Below the pieces are notes generated by a model. The model did no database searches. It worked only from the letters and a program-made list of their open reading frames with translations, and was not told the origin of the DNA. The translations under genes were made by a program, and so were the position numbers. Below are positions 28,029-36,801 of a stretch of 64,000 bases of DNA, piece after piece (positions within the stretch are counted from its first letter, which is position 1; each line of letters opens with the position of its first letter). The stretch lies in NCBI GenBank assembly GCA_963922775.1, contig CAWUJG010000002.1, positions 13,147 through 77,146 on the forward strand. Reading direction: 5' to 3'. This stretch comes from JAHDDH01 sp963922775 (GTDB taxonomy: Bacteria > Bacteroidota > Bacteroidia > Cytophagales > Amoebophilaceae).

Positions 28029-28291
28029 TGTCAAGATCAATTCGTAAAGGTCCTTATATTGCACATCATCTACAAAAAAAGATCGATGATCTTAACAAAA
28101 AAAACATAAAAAAAACCATTAAAACATGGTCAAGAAGATCATATATTACCCCAGACTTTGTAGGGCATACTTTTGCTATACATAATGGAAAAAAATTTAT
28201 TCCTGTTTATGTTACGGAAAATATGGTGGGTCATAAATTAGGCGAGTTTTCTCCTACTAGAGTGTTTAAGGGTCATGTCATAAAAAAATAA
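28028..28291 (+). CDS. rpsS: 30S ribosomal protein S19 (uS19)
   Basis: Small-subunit head protein forming a bridge with S13. The 87 residues carry MSRSIRKGPYIA and the signature VTENMVGHKLGEFSPTR. The start is coupled to rplB by a one-base overlap. Confidence 0.97.
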   Translation: MSRSIRKGPYIAHHLQKKIDDLNKKNIKKTIKTWSRRSYITPDFVGHTFAIHNGKKFIPVYVTENMVGHKLGEFSPTRVFKGHVIKK

Positions 28292-28294
28292 ATT

Positions 28295-28651
28295 ATGGAA
28301 GCAATAGCAAAATTAAAAAAAGTACCCATTTCTCCTAGAAAAGTCCGTTTGGTAGCTGATATGATTCGAAAAAAAAATATAGTATATGCTTTAAACCTTT
28401 TGGATCAGACATCAAAAAAGGGAGCCCAATACCTATCTAAACTTATAAAGTCTGCTATAGCTAATTGGCACTATAAGCATGATACAGCAGCTCTTGAAAA
28501 GGATGATATGTATATAGAAGCTGTAAAAGTAGATCCAGGTAGTGTATTGAAAAGGGTTAATCCTGCTGCTCAAGGTAGGGCGAATAGAATTAGAAAGCGT
28601 ACAAGTCATATTACTATTACAGTAAATGTGAATTCATATCAAAAAAAATAA
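28295..28651 (+). CDS. rplV: 50S ribosomal protein L22 (uL22)
   Basis: Exit-tunnel protein with a long beta hairpin. The 118 residues include ISPRKVRLVADMIR at the N-terminus and the hairpin segment RANRIRKRTSHITI. Three bases after rpsS, seven before rpsC. Confidence 0.96.
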   Translation: MEAIAKLKKVPISPRKVRLVADMIRKKNIVYALNLLDQTSKKGAQYLSKLIKSAIANWHYKHDTAALEKDDMYIEAVKVDPGSVLKRVNPAAQGRANRIRKRTSHITITVNVNSYQKK

Positions 28652-28657
28652 ATTTTT

Positions 28658-29335
28658 ATGGGACAAAAAGTTAATCCTATTGGTTTACGTTTAGGTTATA
28701 TTAGAGGTTGGGAGTCTAGTTGGTTTGCTACAAAAAAAACATTTGGTCATCTTCTGCTTGAAGATAAAAAAATTAGAGACTATATTTATGCACGCTTTCA
28801 AAAAGCTGAAATATCAAAAATAGTTATAGAAAGAACATTAAAAAAAACTATAATAACATTGCATACAGCAAGGCCTGGTATGGTAATAGGAAAAGGAGGA
28901 GCAGAAATAGAAAAATTACGAGAAGAGTTAAAAAGACTTACAAATAAAGATGTTCAGGTCAATGTTTTTGAAATAAGAAGAGCAGAACTAGATGCTAAGT
29001 TAGTTGGTTATAGTATCGGAAAGCAAATTACAGCAAGAATATCTCATAGAAAAGTAATAAAACAAGCTTTGGTTCTAGCATTAAGAAATGGTGCTAAAGG
29101 TATTAAAGTAAAAATTTCTGGTAGAATAGGGGGGGCAGAAATGGCTAGAAAAGAAGTATATAAAGAAGGAAGGGTACCATTACATACATTACGGGCAGAT
29201 ATAGACTATCATGCTACTGATGTAGATACAAGTTATGGTAAAATCGGTATAAAAGTTTGGATTTTTAAAAAAGAACTTTATAAAGTAAATAATTTATCAT
29301 TAAATAACGTACAAAAGTCAAAAAATAATTTTTAA
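28658..29335 (+). CDS. rpsC: 30S ribosomal protein S3 (uS3)
   Basis: Head protein at the mRNA entry tunnel with helicase function. The 225 residues contain a KH domain (GMVIGKGGAEIEKLREEL) and the C-terminal GRIGGAEMARKE signature. A run of seven G lies in the GRIGGAE codons. There is a short Asn/Lys-rich tail after the conserved end. Confidence 0.97.
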   Translation: MGQKVNPIGLRLGYIRGWESSWFATKKTFGHLLLEDKKIRDYIYARFQKAEISKIVIERTLKKTIITLHTARPGMVIGKGGAEIEKLREELKRLTNKDVQVNVFEIRRAELDAKLVGYSIGKQITARISHRKVIKQALVLALRNGAKGIKVKISGRIGGAEMARKEVYKEGRVPLHTLRADIDYHATDVDTSYGKIGIKVWIFKKELYKVNNLSLNNVQKSKNNF

Positions 29336-29341
29336 TACAAA

Positions 29342-29761
29342 ATGCTACAGCCTAAAAGAACGAAATATAGAAAACAGCAAAAAGGACGTATGAAGGGTAT
29401 ATGTACTCGTGGACATATGATTCATTTTGGAGATTTTGCGTTAAAAACATTAGAGTCTAAGTGGATAACAGCGCGTCAAATAGAAGCGGCTCGTATTGCT
29501 ATGACAAGGGCTATGGAAAGAAAAGGACAGGCATGGATACGTATTTTTCCAGATAAGCCAATTACAAAAAAGCCAGCAGAAGTAAGAATGGGTAAAGGAA
29601 AAGGTAATCCAGAATATTGGGTAGCCCCTGTAACTCCAGGAAAAATACTATTTGAAATAGCAGGAGTAGATAAAAATATAGCCCAAAAAGCATTGAGGTT
29701 GGCAGCACAAAAATTGCCAGTGCAAACTAAAATTTCTATACGCAAAGACTATATTGTATAA
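29342..29761 (+). CDS. rplP: 50S ribosomal protein L16 (uL16)
   Basis: Positions the acceptor arms of A- and P-site tRNAs. The 139 residues start MLQPKRTKYRKQQKGRMKG and include the RMGKGKGNPEYWVAPV loop, both highly conserved. Six bases after rpsC. Confidence 0.97.
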   Translation: MLQPKRTKYRKQQKGRMKGICTRGHMIHFGDFALKTLESKWITARQIEAARIAMTRAMERKGQAWIRIFPDKPITKKPAEVRMGKGKGNPEYWVAPVTPGKILFEIAGVDKNIAQKALRLAAQKLPVQTKISIRKDYIV

Positions 29762-29781
29762 ATTTTATATTCAAAAATATC

Positions 29782-29970
29782 ATGACATATATAGAGCTTA
29801 AAGCATTATCATTATCAGCATTAATAGAAAAAAAAAAAGAAAATGCTATTCTGCTTAAAAAACTAAAGCTTTCTCATGCTGTATCTCCAATAGAAAATCC
29901 TATGAAGATTAAAACTATAAGAAGATTAATAGCAAAAATAAATACATTGTTGCAAGAGAAAAAAAAATAA
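29782..29970 (+). CDS. rpmC: 50S ribosomal protein L29 (uL29)
   Basis: Short helical 50S protein near the exit tunnel. The 62 residues form two helices, with the typical NPMKIKTIRRLIAKINTLL second helix. It lies between rplP and rpsQ as expected, six bases before rpsQ. Confidence 0.93.
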   Translation: MTYIELKALSLSALIEKKKENAILLKKLKLSHAVSPIENPMKIKTIRRLIAKINTLLQEKKK

Positions 29971-29976
29971 TTTTAT

Positions 29977-30228
29977 ATGCAAAAAAATAGAAAAAAAAGA
30001 ACAGGTATTGTTGTTAGTAATAGCTGTGATAAGTCTGTTTCTGTATTAATAGAAAGAAAAGTGCGTCATCCACTTTACAAAAAAATTTTAAAAAGATCTA
30101 AAAAATTTATGGCGCATGATGCCTATAACAAATGTAATATTGGAGATAAAGTAAAAATTATTGAGACAAGACCTTTGAGTAAAAAAAAATGTTGGAGAGT
30201 AGTTGAAATACTAAATAAAGCTAAATAA
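29977..30228 (+). CDS. rpsQ: 30S ribosomal protein S17 (uS17)
   Basis: 16S-binding OB-fold protein needed early in 30S assembly. The 83 residues include KRTGIVVSNSCDKSVSVLIE and the ETRPLSKKKCWRVVE C-terminal motif. Confidence 0.96.
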   Translation: MQKNRKKRTGIVVSNSCDKSVSVLIERKVRHPLYKKILKRSKKFMAHDAYNKCNIGDKVKIIETRPLSKKKCWRVVEILNKAK

Positions 30229-30233
30229 AAAAT

Positions 30234-30602
30234 ATGATACAACAAGAAACAAGGCTTAAAGTAATGGATAATAGTGGAGCAAAAGAAATACTTTGTATAC
30301 GTGTATTAGGGGGTACAAAAAAAAGATATGCTCGTGTAGGAGATAAAATTGTAGCTACAGTAAAAGGGGTTAACTCATCAAGTCAGCTAAAAAAAGGTAC
30401 TGTAGTAAAAGCACTAGTAGCAAGAACAAAAAAAGAAATAAAAAGAAAAGATGGATCTTACATTCGTTTTGAAGATAATGCAGCTATTATTTTAAATAAT
30501 AATGATGAGCCTCGTGGTACAAGAATTTTTGGTCCGATAGCACGTGAGTTAAGAGAAAAAAAATTTATGAAAATAGCTTCATTGGCATCAGAAGTACTAT
30601 AA
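30234..30602 (+). CDS. rplN: 50S ribosomal protein L14 (uL14)
   Basis: Interface protein contacting 16S helix 44. The 122 residues start MIQQETRLKVMDNSGAKE and contain RFEDNAAIILNN and GTRIFGPIARELR, all signature segments. First gene of the spc-type section. Confidence 0.97.
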   Translation: MIQQETRLKVMDNSGAKEILCIRVLGGTKKRYARVGDKIVATVKGVNSSSQLKKGTVVKALVARTKKEIKRKDGSYIRFEDNAAIILNNNDEPRGTRIFGPIARELREKKFMKIASLASEVL

Positions 30603-30621
30603 AAAATAGATTAAAAACATC

Positions 30622-30939
30622 ATGAAGAAACTACATGTAAAAAAAGGAGACTTTGTAAAAATAATTGCAGGGAACTACAAAAATAAACAAGGAAAAATTA
30701 TTCAAATATTTCCAAAAAAAAACAAAGCAACTGTAGAAAATATTAATTATAAATATAAACATATAAAAGCTACAGAAAAAAATCCTAAAGGAGGTATAGT
30801 ACAAAAAGAAGCAGCCATACATATCAGTAATATTATGGTTATAGATCCACTACATAATATTCCTACAAAAATAGGCAGGAAGTTAAATGATAAAAATAAA
30901 CTACAAAGATTTGCAAAAAAAAAAGGAAATTTTATATAA
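30622..30939 (+). CDS. rplX: 50S ribosomal protein L24 (uL24)
   Basis: Assembly initiator of the large subunit. The 105 residues have the KOW motif KGDFVKIIAGNYKNKQGKI at the N-terminus. Many poly-A codons. The next gene, rplE, starts two bases after this stop; an upstream in-frame ATG at 30887 lies inside this gene and is not used. Confidence 0.95.
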   Translation: MKKLHVKKGDFVKIIAGNYKNKQGKIIQIFPKKNKATVENINYKYKHIKATEKNPKGGIVQKEAAIHISNIMVIDPLHNIPTKIGRKLNDKNKLQRFAKKKGNFI

Positions 30940-30940
30940 T

Positions 30941-31480
30941 ATGAATCAACCAAGATTAAAAGCAAAGTATTTTAATGATATAGTTCCCTTATTAAAAAAA
31001 GAATTTAAGTATAAGTCTGTTATGCAAGTGCCTAGGCTAAAAAAAATTTGTATTAATCAGGGGATAGCACAAATAGCCTCAGATAAGAAAAAAATGGCTA
31101 CTGCTTTAGCAGAAATTACACAAATTTCAGGTCAAAAGGCAGTGCCTACTAAGGCAAAAAAATCAATATCTAATTTTAAGTTAAGAGAAGGTATGGTGAT
31201 AGGTATTAAAGTTACTTTACGTAATGAACGTATGTATGAATTTTTAGATAGATTTATCAACATAGCATTGCCTCGTGTAAGGGATTTTAGAGGCTTGAAA
31301 AATAATTTTGATAGTAGTGGAAATTATACCTTAGGTATTAAGGAACAGATTATATTTCCAGAAGTAAACATAGATCAAGTAAACAAATTGATGGGTATGA
31401 ATATTACTTTTGTAACTAATACGTCAATAAAAGAAAAAAGCTATAACTTACTCAAAAATTTTGGGTTTCCTTTTAATTAA
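30941..31480 (+). CDS. rplE: 50S ribosomal protein L5 (uL5)
   Basis: 5S rRNA-binding protein in the central protuberance. The start is taken at ATG 30941 (MNQPRLKAKYF), giving 179 residues, the usual size. A longer frame from 30887 would overlap rplX by 53 bases. It contains KAKKSISNFKLREGMVIG and LPRVRDFRGL. Confidence 0.95.
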   Translation: MNQPRLKAKYFNDIVPLLKKEFKYKSVMQVPRLKKICINQGIAQIASDKKKMATALAEITQISGQKAVPTKAKKSISNFKLREGMVIGIKVTLRNERMYEFLDRFINIALPRVRDFRGLKNNFDSSGNYTLGIKEQIIFPEVNIDQVNKLMGMNITFVTNTSIKEKSYNLLKNFGFPFN

Positions 31481-31501
31481 TTCTAAAATACTTTTAATAC
31501 A

Positions 31502-31771
31502 ATGGCAAAACTATCTTTAAAGATAAGAGAAGAAAAAAAAAAAGCATTGGTTGATAAATATAGTGCAAAAAGAAAAAAATTTAAAAAAGATAAAAATTAT
31601 CAGGCGTTAGATAAATTACCTAAAAATGCATCTCCTTGTAGGCTACATAATAGGTGCAGTATTACAGGAAGATCTAGGGGATATATGAGAAAATTTGGTA
31701 TATCGAGAATAATTTTTCGGGAATGGGCTGCACAAGGTAAAATCCCTGGTATAAAAAAAGCTAGTTGGTAA
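31502..31771 (+). CDS. rpsN: 30S ribosomal protein S14 (uS14), zinc-free form
   Basis: Head protein of the small subunit. The 89 residues are the long form without the two CxxC pairs of the zinc-binding version. RCSITGRSRGYMRKFGISR is the signature. It has only two Cys (SPCRLHNRC). Confidence 0.96.
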   Translation: MAKLSLKIREEKKKALVDKYSAKRKKFKKDKNYQALDKLPKNASPCRLHNRCSITGRSRGYMRKFGISRIIFREWAAQGKIPGIKKASW

Positions 31772-31793
31772 AGATTAAAAATAAAAATATATT

Positions 31794-32198
31794 ATGATTA
31801 CAGATCCTATAGCTAATTATTTAACAAGCATAAGAAATGCCATATTGGCTAAACATGCTCATGTAAGTATACCTTGTTCTAAGATAAAAATAGCCATTAC
31901 AAAAGTATTGCTTCAAAATGGATATATACAAGATTATAAAATACTTATAGCAAAAGATAAAATAAAAAAAAAGATAAAAATTTTTTTAAAATATAATCAA
32001 CAAGATAAACAGTTTGCTATAAAACAACTTATTAGGGTAAGTAAGCCTGGCTGTAGAAGAATGATGAAAGCATATGAGATTCCCCGTGTGTTAAATGGCT
32101 TAGGTATTGCTATAATTTCAACTTCACAAGGGGTAATTACAGATAAGAAAGCAAGAAAATTGAATGTTGGAGGAGAAGTTTTATGTTATATTTATTAA
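31794..32198 (+). CDS. rpsH: 30S ribosomal protein S8 (uS8)
   Basis: 16S central-domain binder; in E. coli it also represses the spc operon. The 134 residues start MITDPIANYLTSIRNA and end with GLGIAIISTSQGVITD and GGEVLCYIY, both standard. rplF follows after 13 bases; an ATG inside this gene at 32164 in another frame is not its start. Confidence 0.96.
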   Translation: MITDPIANYLTSIRNAILAKHAHVSIPCSKIKIAITKVLLQNGYIQDYKILIAKDKIKKKIKIFLKYNQQDKQFAIKQLIRVSKPGCRRMMKAYEIPRVLNGLGIAIISTSQGVITDKKARKLNVGGEVLCYIY

Positions 32199-32211
32199 AA
32201 AAAAATATCAT

Positions 32212-32766
32212 ATGTCAAGAATAGGAAAAACCCCCATTATGTTACCAAAGCAGGTTACAGCTACCTGCGATGACAATAATGTTGTACATGTAAAAAATGG
32301 CGATAAAATACTTACACAATGTATTGCTACTAGCATTAACGTCAGTATTCAAAATAATACTATATGTTTAACAAGAACAGATGAAAAAAAAATGACTAAA
32401 GCGCTGCATGGCTTATATCGCGCTTTAATTAATAATATGGTAGTAGGTGTAACACAAGGATATAAAAAATCACTTGAATTAGTTGGTGTGGGATATAAAG
32501 CCAATGTACAACAAAATATTTTAGAATTACATCTTGGCTATTCGCATAATATTTTTTTTGTTGTACCTAAAGAGGTTACAGTAACTGCACAAACAGCAAA
32601 AGGAAAAAATCCTATTATTACTCTAGAAAGTATAGATAAGCAACTGATAGGTCAGGTGGCTGCTAAAATAAAATTATTAAAAAAAGTAGAGCCTTATAAA
32701 GGTAAAGGTATAAAATTTGTTGGTGAAAATATTAGAAGAAAAGAAGGAAAAGCAAAATCTAAGTAA
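32212..32766 (+). CDS. rplF: 50S ribosomal protein L6 (uL6)
   Basis: Two-domain protein at the factor-binding site. The start is ATG 32212 (MSRIGKTPIMLP), giving 184 residues. C-terminal signature EPYKGKGIKFVGENIRRKEGK. The following 60 bp before rplR hold a hairpin. Confidence 0.96.
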   Translation: MSRIGKTPIMLPKQVTATCDDNNVVHVKNGDKILTQCIATSINVSIQNNTICLTRTDEKKMTKALHGLYRALINNMVVGVTQGYKKSLELVGVGYKANVQQNILELHLGYSHNIFFVVPKEVTVTAQTAKGKNPIITLESIDKQLIGQVAAKIKLLKKVEPYKGKGIKFVGENIRRKEGKAKSK

Positions 32767-32776
32767 TATAAAATAA

Positions 32777-32808
32777 TGTCCTAGTGATTTTTAGTCATTA
32801 TAGGGACA
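32777..32808 (+). other. Hairpin between rplF and rplR
   Basis: TGTCCTAGTGA (32777-32787) can pair with TCATTATAGGGACA (32795-32808) with a bulge and one G-T pair. There is no T-run after it, so it is more likely an RNA processing or protein-binding structure than a terminator. This is one of the few gaps over 50 bp in the ribosomal cluster. Confidence 0.35.
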
Positions 32809-32826
32809 GTTAAATTATAAATATAT

Positions 32827-33183
32827 ATGATGCCTGGTATCAAAAAAAACAGAAAAAAAAGTATACATAAAAAAATACGTCAAAAAATATTTGGCACTAT
32901 CCAAAAGCCTAGATTGTCTGTTTATAAAAGCAACAAAAATATTTACTGTCAGATTATTGATGATAATCAATCACATACTATTGTATCTTCATCTTCTTTA
33001 AACTTTAAACAAGAAAATATTAATGCAACAAAAAAAGTAGCAAAAGAAGTGGGTAAAGTATTAGCAGAAAAAGCAAAAAAAAAGGGTATTGAGCATGTAG
33101 TTTTTGATAGGTCAGGTTACCTATATCATGGGCAAGTTCAATCACTTGCAGAAGGTGCAAGAGAACAAGGGCTTAAATTTTAA
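32827..33183 (+). CDS. rplR: 50S ribosomal protein L18 (uL18)
   Basis: 5S rRNA-binding protein with L5. The 118 residues include RLSVYKSNKNIYCQIID and the C-terminal FDRSGYLYHGQVQSLAEG. Two ATG codons in a row open the gene; either could be used, changing the length by one residue. Confidence 0.95.
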   Translation: MMPGIKKNRKKSIHKKIRQKIFGTIQKPRLSVYKSNKNIYCQIIDDNQSHTIVSSSSLNFKQENINATKKVAKEVGKVLAEKAKKKGIEHVVFDRSGYLYHGQVQSLAEGAREQGLKF

Positions 33184-33198
33184 CTTTTAAGAATATAC

Positions 33199-33702
33199 AT
33201 GGAAAAAATTAAAAAAGGTGATGTTAACTTTACTACAAAAGTTATTAAAATAAAACGCGTTACTAAAGTAGTAAAAGGTGGAAGAAGGTTTAGGTTTTCT
33301 GCTCTAGTAATTGTAGGCAATAACAATGGTATTGTAGGTTATGGGCTAGGAAAAGCTAACGAGGTAGCATTGGCTACATTAAAAGGAGCAGAAAGGGCAA
33401 AAAAAAACATACTCAAGGTCCCTATTATTCATGATACCATACCACATGCTATTGTGGGAAAAAATAATGGTGGAAAAATTTTGATTAAGCCTGCTGTAAA
33501 AGGAACTGGTGTAATAGCAGGGGGAGGAGCACGTGTTGTATTTGAATTAGCAGGTATAAAAAATATTTTGTCTAAGTCTCAAGGTTCAAATAATGCAAAT
33601 AATATGGTAGGTGCAGCATTTGATGCGTTAAAACAGTTAAGAGATCCTATTAGTATAGCCAAAATTCGTGGTATATCCCTTAGTAAATTGTTTAATGGAT
33701 AG
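33199..33702 (+). CDS. rpsE: 30S ribosomal protein S5 (uS5)
   Basis: Decoding-fidelity protein at the mRNA entry side. The 167 residues include VVKGGRRFRFSALVIVG in the dsRBD-like N-terminal domain and GVIAGGGARVVFELAGI in the C-terminal domain. Standard size and position. Confidence 0.96.
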   Translation: MEKIKKGDVNFTTKVIKIKRVTKVVKGGRRFRFSALVIVGNNNGIVGYGLGKANEVALATLKGAERAKKNILKVPIIHDTIPHAIVGKNNGGKILIKPAVKGTGVIAGGGARVVFELAGIKNILSKSQGSNNANNMVGAAFDALKQLRDPISIAKIRGISLSKLFNG

Positions 33703-33730
33703 TAGAAAATAAAATTATTTTGAAAAATTT

Positions 33731-33907
33731 ATGGAAAATTCAATAAAGATTACACAAATTAAAAGTACTATTAATAGGCCTAAAAAACAGAAAGCGACCA
33801 TACAAGCCTTGGGTTTAGGTAAAATTAACAGGTGTAAAATGGTAAAAATTACACCACAAATACAGGGTATGATTAATAAGGTAAAGCATTTAATAAAAGT
33901 TAAATAA
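33731..33907 (+). CDS. rpmD: 50S ribosomal protein L30 (uL30)
   Basis: Small 50S protein of 58 residues, starting MENSIKITQIKSTINRPKKQ, with LGLGKINRCK and a C-terminal MINKVKHLIKV strand. It fills the gap between rpsE and rplO, its normal place. Confidence 0.93.
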   Translation: MENSIKITQIKSTINRPKKQKATIQALGLGKINRCKMVKITPQIQGMINKVKHLIKVK

Positions 33908-33917
33908 AAAAGAAAAT

Positions 33918-34370
33918 ATGGATTTGCATACATTAAAATCAGCAAAAGGTGCCCTAAAAGGTAAGAAAAGAATAGCTCGAGGTCAGGGATCTGGAAAAGG
34001 GGGTACTGCTACAAGGGGTCATAAAGGAGCTAAATCTAGGTCTGGATATAAACGCAAGATAGGATTTGAAGGCGGACAGATGCCATTACAGCGTAGATTA
34101 CCTAAGTTTGGATTTAAAAATAGCCAAAAAACGTATTATAAAATTATAAATCTTGCTCAACTTCAAAAGCTTGCTGAAGATAAAAATATTACAAATTTTA
34201 ATCTGGAGACCTTTTATAATCATGGTTTAATAAGCAATAAAAAAGTAAGTATAAAAATATTAGCCAAGGGAATGTTAAATAAAAAAATTCATGTTACTGC
34301 ACATATGTTCTCAAAAGAAGCAAAGCAGTGTATAGAAAAACATGAAGGTCAGGCTATAAAAGTGCTATAA
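33918..34370 (+). CDS. rplO: 50S ribosomal protein L15 (uL15)
   Basis: Late-assembly 50S protein. The 150 residues start MDLHTLKSAKGALKGKKRI and continue with a Gly/Arg-rich extended arm (GQGSGKGGTATRGHKGAKS) before the globular part. Four bases before secY. Confidence 0.96.
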   Translation: MDLHTLKSAKGALKGKKRIARGQGSGKGGTATRGHKGAKSRSGYKRKIGFEGGQMPLQRRLPKFGFKNSQKTYYKIINLAQLQKLAEDKNITNFNLETFYNHGLISNKKVSIKILAKGMLNKKIHVTAHMFSKEAKQCIEKHEGQAIKVL

Positions 34371-34373
34371 ATT

Positions 34374-35648
34374 ATGCGTTTTTTCTCTACTATAAAAAAT
34401 ATATATAAAATACCAGAGTTAAGAAAAAGAATTATCACTACAATAAGTCTATTAATTATTTTTCGTCTGGGATCTTTTATTGTTTTGCCAGGTATTAATC
34501 CAGAAAAAGTTACTAAATCTTCTATAGGTATTTTTAATTTGTTAGATAACTTTTTAGGAGGAGCCTTTAGCAATGCTTCTATTTTTGCCTTAGGCATTAT
34601 GCCTTATATATCAGCTTCAATAGCAGTACAGCTTTTGACCTTTGCTTTGCCTTACTTCCAAAAATTACAAAAAGATGGTCAATCAGGACAAAATAAGCTA
34701 AATAATATTACAAGAACATTCACTATTTTTATTACTTTATTTCAATCTTTTGCTTATTTATCTGCTACCATAAGTCATGAAATGCTTTGGATTAGTAGAG
34801 GGTTATTTACTTTCACTTCTCTTATTATTTTGTTATCTGGTACTATGTTTTGTATGTGGCTTGGAGAGCGTATTACAGAAAAAGGTATTGGTAATGGCAT
34901 ATCTATGTTGATTATGGTAGGTATTATTTCTTCTTTACCTGGTGCTTGTTTTATTGAAGTATCTTCTAAAGGGTTAGATAGAGCCTTATTTTTATTATTA
35001 GAATTTACAGCACTTTTTTTTATTATTATAGGGTTCATTTTCTTTACAGAAGCTTCAAGAAGAATACCTATACAATATGCTAAACAGATTGCTGGTAGTA
35101 CTACAGCAAATATACAAACTAAATATATTCCTTTTAAGCTTAATACTGCTGGTGTAATGCCTATTATATTTGCCCAAGCGCTTATATTTATTCCAGGCCT
35201 TGTTCTTGGTTTTTTACCATCTAGTCCTAGGCTTCAAAAAATAATACAGTCTCTTGCTGATTTTACTACGTGGCAATATAATTTATTGTTCAGCATATTA
35301 ATTATTTCTTTCACATTTTTTTACACCGCTATCACTATTAACCCTAATCAAATAGCTGATGATATGAAGAGAAGTGGAGGTTTTATACCGGGTGTTAAGC
35401 CAGGAAAAGATACAGAAAATTATATTGATAATGTTTTAAGTAAGATTACACTTCCTAGTGCTATTATACTGGCTATTATTGCCATAATACCTGCTTTAGC
35501 CTATATTTTAGGTGTAAGTAGAGAGTTCAGCCAGTTTTTTGGTGGAACATCTTTACTTATAGTAGTAGGTGTTTTTTTAGAAATTGTACAACAAACTAAA
35601 AGTTATTTGCTTATGCATTATTATGATGGCTTAATGAAGATAAAATGA
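34374..35648 (+). CDS. secY: Protein translocase subunit SecY
   Basis: Channel of the Sec translocon. The 424 residues form ten transmembrane helices, with the plug and first periplasmic loop near 40-65 and the cytosolic loop GYFIPGVKPGKDTE-like segment (GGFIPGVKPGKDTENYI) near 340. ITEKGIGNGISMLIM is another signature. Located between rplO and map as in most bacteria. Its partner secE is at 52063-52239. Confidence 0.97.
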   Translation: MRFFSTIKNIYKIPELRKRIITTISLLIIFRLGSFIVLPGINPEKVTKSSIGIFNLLDNFLGGAFSNASIFALGIMPYISASIAVQLLTFALPYFQKLQKDGQSGQNKLNNITRTFTIFITLFQSFAYLSATISHEMLWISRGLFTFTSLIILLSGTMFCMWLGERITEKGIGNGISMLIMVGIISSLPGACFIEVSSKGLDRALFLLLEFTALFFIIIGFIFFTEASRRIPIQYAKQIAGSTTANIQTKYIPFKLNTAGVMPIIFAQALIFIPGLVLGFLPSSPRLQKIIQSLADFTTWQYNLLFSILIISFTFFYTAITINPNQIADDMKRSGGFIPGVKPGKDTENYIDNVLSKITLPSAIILAIIAIIPALAYILGVSREFSQFFGGTSLLIVVGVFLEIVQQTKSYLLMHYYDGLMKIK

Positions 35649-35686
35649 AGCATATAATATATTTTTATTATTTCATGTTTTAGGCA

Positions 35687-36463
35687 ATGGTATCTATAAA
35701 AACTAAAGAAGAAATATCTATAATACAAGAAGGGTCTGAAATTTTAAATAAAACACATGGTGTATTGGCAGATCAGATAGCTCCAGGTGTTACTACAAAA
35801 TTTTTAGACACCTTAGCAGAAGAATTTATCCGAGATCACCATGCCAAATCTTCTTTTAAGGGTTACAATGGCTATCCATTTACGTTATGTATAGCGGTAA
35901 ATAATGTTGTAGTACATGGTTTTCCATCAAAATATGTTTTAAAATCAGGAGATATTATTTCTGTTGATTGTGGGGTTTATTATAAAGGTTATCATACTGA
36001 TAGTGCTTATACCTATGCTGTTGGAAAAGTAGATAAAAATATACATCAATTACTAAGCATAACTAAAAAATCGTTATATTGTGGTATTAAACAGGCTGTT
36101 GTTGGCAATACGGTTGGAGATATTGGCTATGCTATACAATCTCTTGTAGAAAGCAATGGATATGCTGTAGTAAGAACATTGTCTGGTCATGGTATTGGAA
36201 AGAATCTACATGAAGATCCTCCTATTCCTAACTTTGGTAAAAAAAAACAAGGTCCCATATTAAAAAATGGAATGGTAATAGCCATAGAACCTATAGTAAA
36301 CTTAGGACATTATAGAACAATAGAAAAAAAAAATGGTATTTTTACAACTTGGGATGGTAAACCTTCTGCACATTTTGAACATACTGTAGCTATATTACAA
36401 GATGGTCCTCAGGTATTAACAAGTTATAAATATATCGAACAAAAAATAAAATCATATGTCTAA
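35687..36463 (+). CDS. map: Methionine aminopeptidase, type I
   Basis: Removes N-terminal Met from nascent proteins. In 258 residues the five metal ligands are visible: D94 (VDCG), D105 (HTDSAY), H168 (SGHGIG), E201 (AIEPIV) and E231 (HFEHTV). No N-terminal SH3-binding or zinc extension, so the short type Ia. Overlaps infA by eight bases. Confidence 0.96.
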   Translation: MVSIKTKEEISIIQEGSEILNKTHGVLADQIAPGVTTKFLDTLAEEFIRDHHAKSSFKGYNGYPFTLCIAVNNVVVHGFPSKYVLKSGDIISVDCGVYYKGYHTDSAYTYAVGKVDKNIHQLLSITKKSLYCGIKQAVVGNTVGDIGYAIQSLVESNGYAVVRTLSGHGIGKNLHEDPPIPNFGKKKQGPILKNGMVIAIEPIVNLGHYRTIEKKNGIFTTWDGKPSAHFEHTVAILQDGPQVLTSYKYIEQKIKSYV

Positions 36464-36674
36464 ACAGGAACCATTGGTACAAGAAGGAATTGTTAAAGAA
36501 GCTTTTCCCAATGCCATATTTAAAGTACAGCTAAAAAGTGGTGTAATGATTACTGCTCATATTTCTGGAAAAATGAGAAAATTTTACATCAAAATATTTC
36601 CTGGAGATAAGGTAAAAATTGAAATGTCTCCTTATGATTTAACTAAAGGAAGAATAACTTATCGTTACAAATAA
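36456..36674 (+). CDS. infA: Translation initiation factor IF-1
   Basis: OB-fold protein blocking the A site during initiation. The 72 residues carry FKVQLKSGVMITAHISGKMR and the C-terminal YDLTKGRITYRYK. Starts inside the end of map, suggesting coupled translation; rpmJ starts five bases after the stop. Confidence 0.97.
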   Translation: MSKQEPLVQEGIVKEAFPNAIFKVQLKSGVMITAHISGKMRKFYIKIFPGDKVKIEMSPYDLTKGRITYRYK

Positions 36675-36679
36675 AAATT

Positions 36680-36796
36680 ATGAAAATAAAAGTATCTGTA
36701 AAAAAAAGAAGTAATAGTTGCATTATTGTGCGTAGAAAAGGAAGGCTATATACGATTAATAAAAAAAATCCAAGATTTAAACAAAGACAAGGTTAA
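36680..36796 (+). CDS. rpmJ: 50S ribosomal protein L36 (bL36), zinc-free form
   Basis: 38 residues from MKIKVSVKKRSNSC to NPRFKQRQG. Of the four classical zinc ligands only C14 remains; the others read S11, N27 and F33, so this is the zinc-independent version common in Bacteroidetes. Sits between infA and rpsM, its usual place. Confidence 0.95.
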   Translation: MKIKVSVKKRSNSCIIVRRKGRLYTINKKNPRFKQRQG

Positions 36797-36801
36797 AAGA
36801 A

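Noticed and set aside
30887..30940. Longer N-terminus for rplE overlapping rplX
   Set aside because: L5 begins at MNQPRLKAKY, ATG 30941; the upstream part is rplX in another frame.
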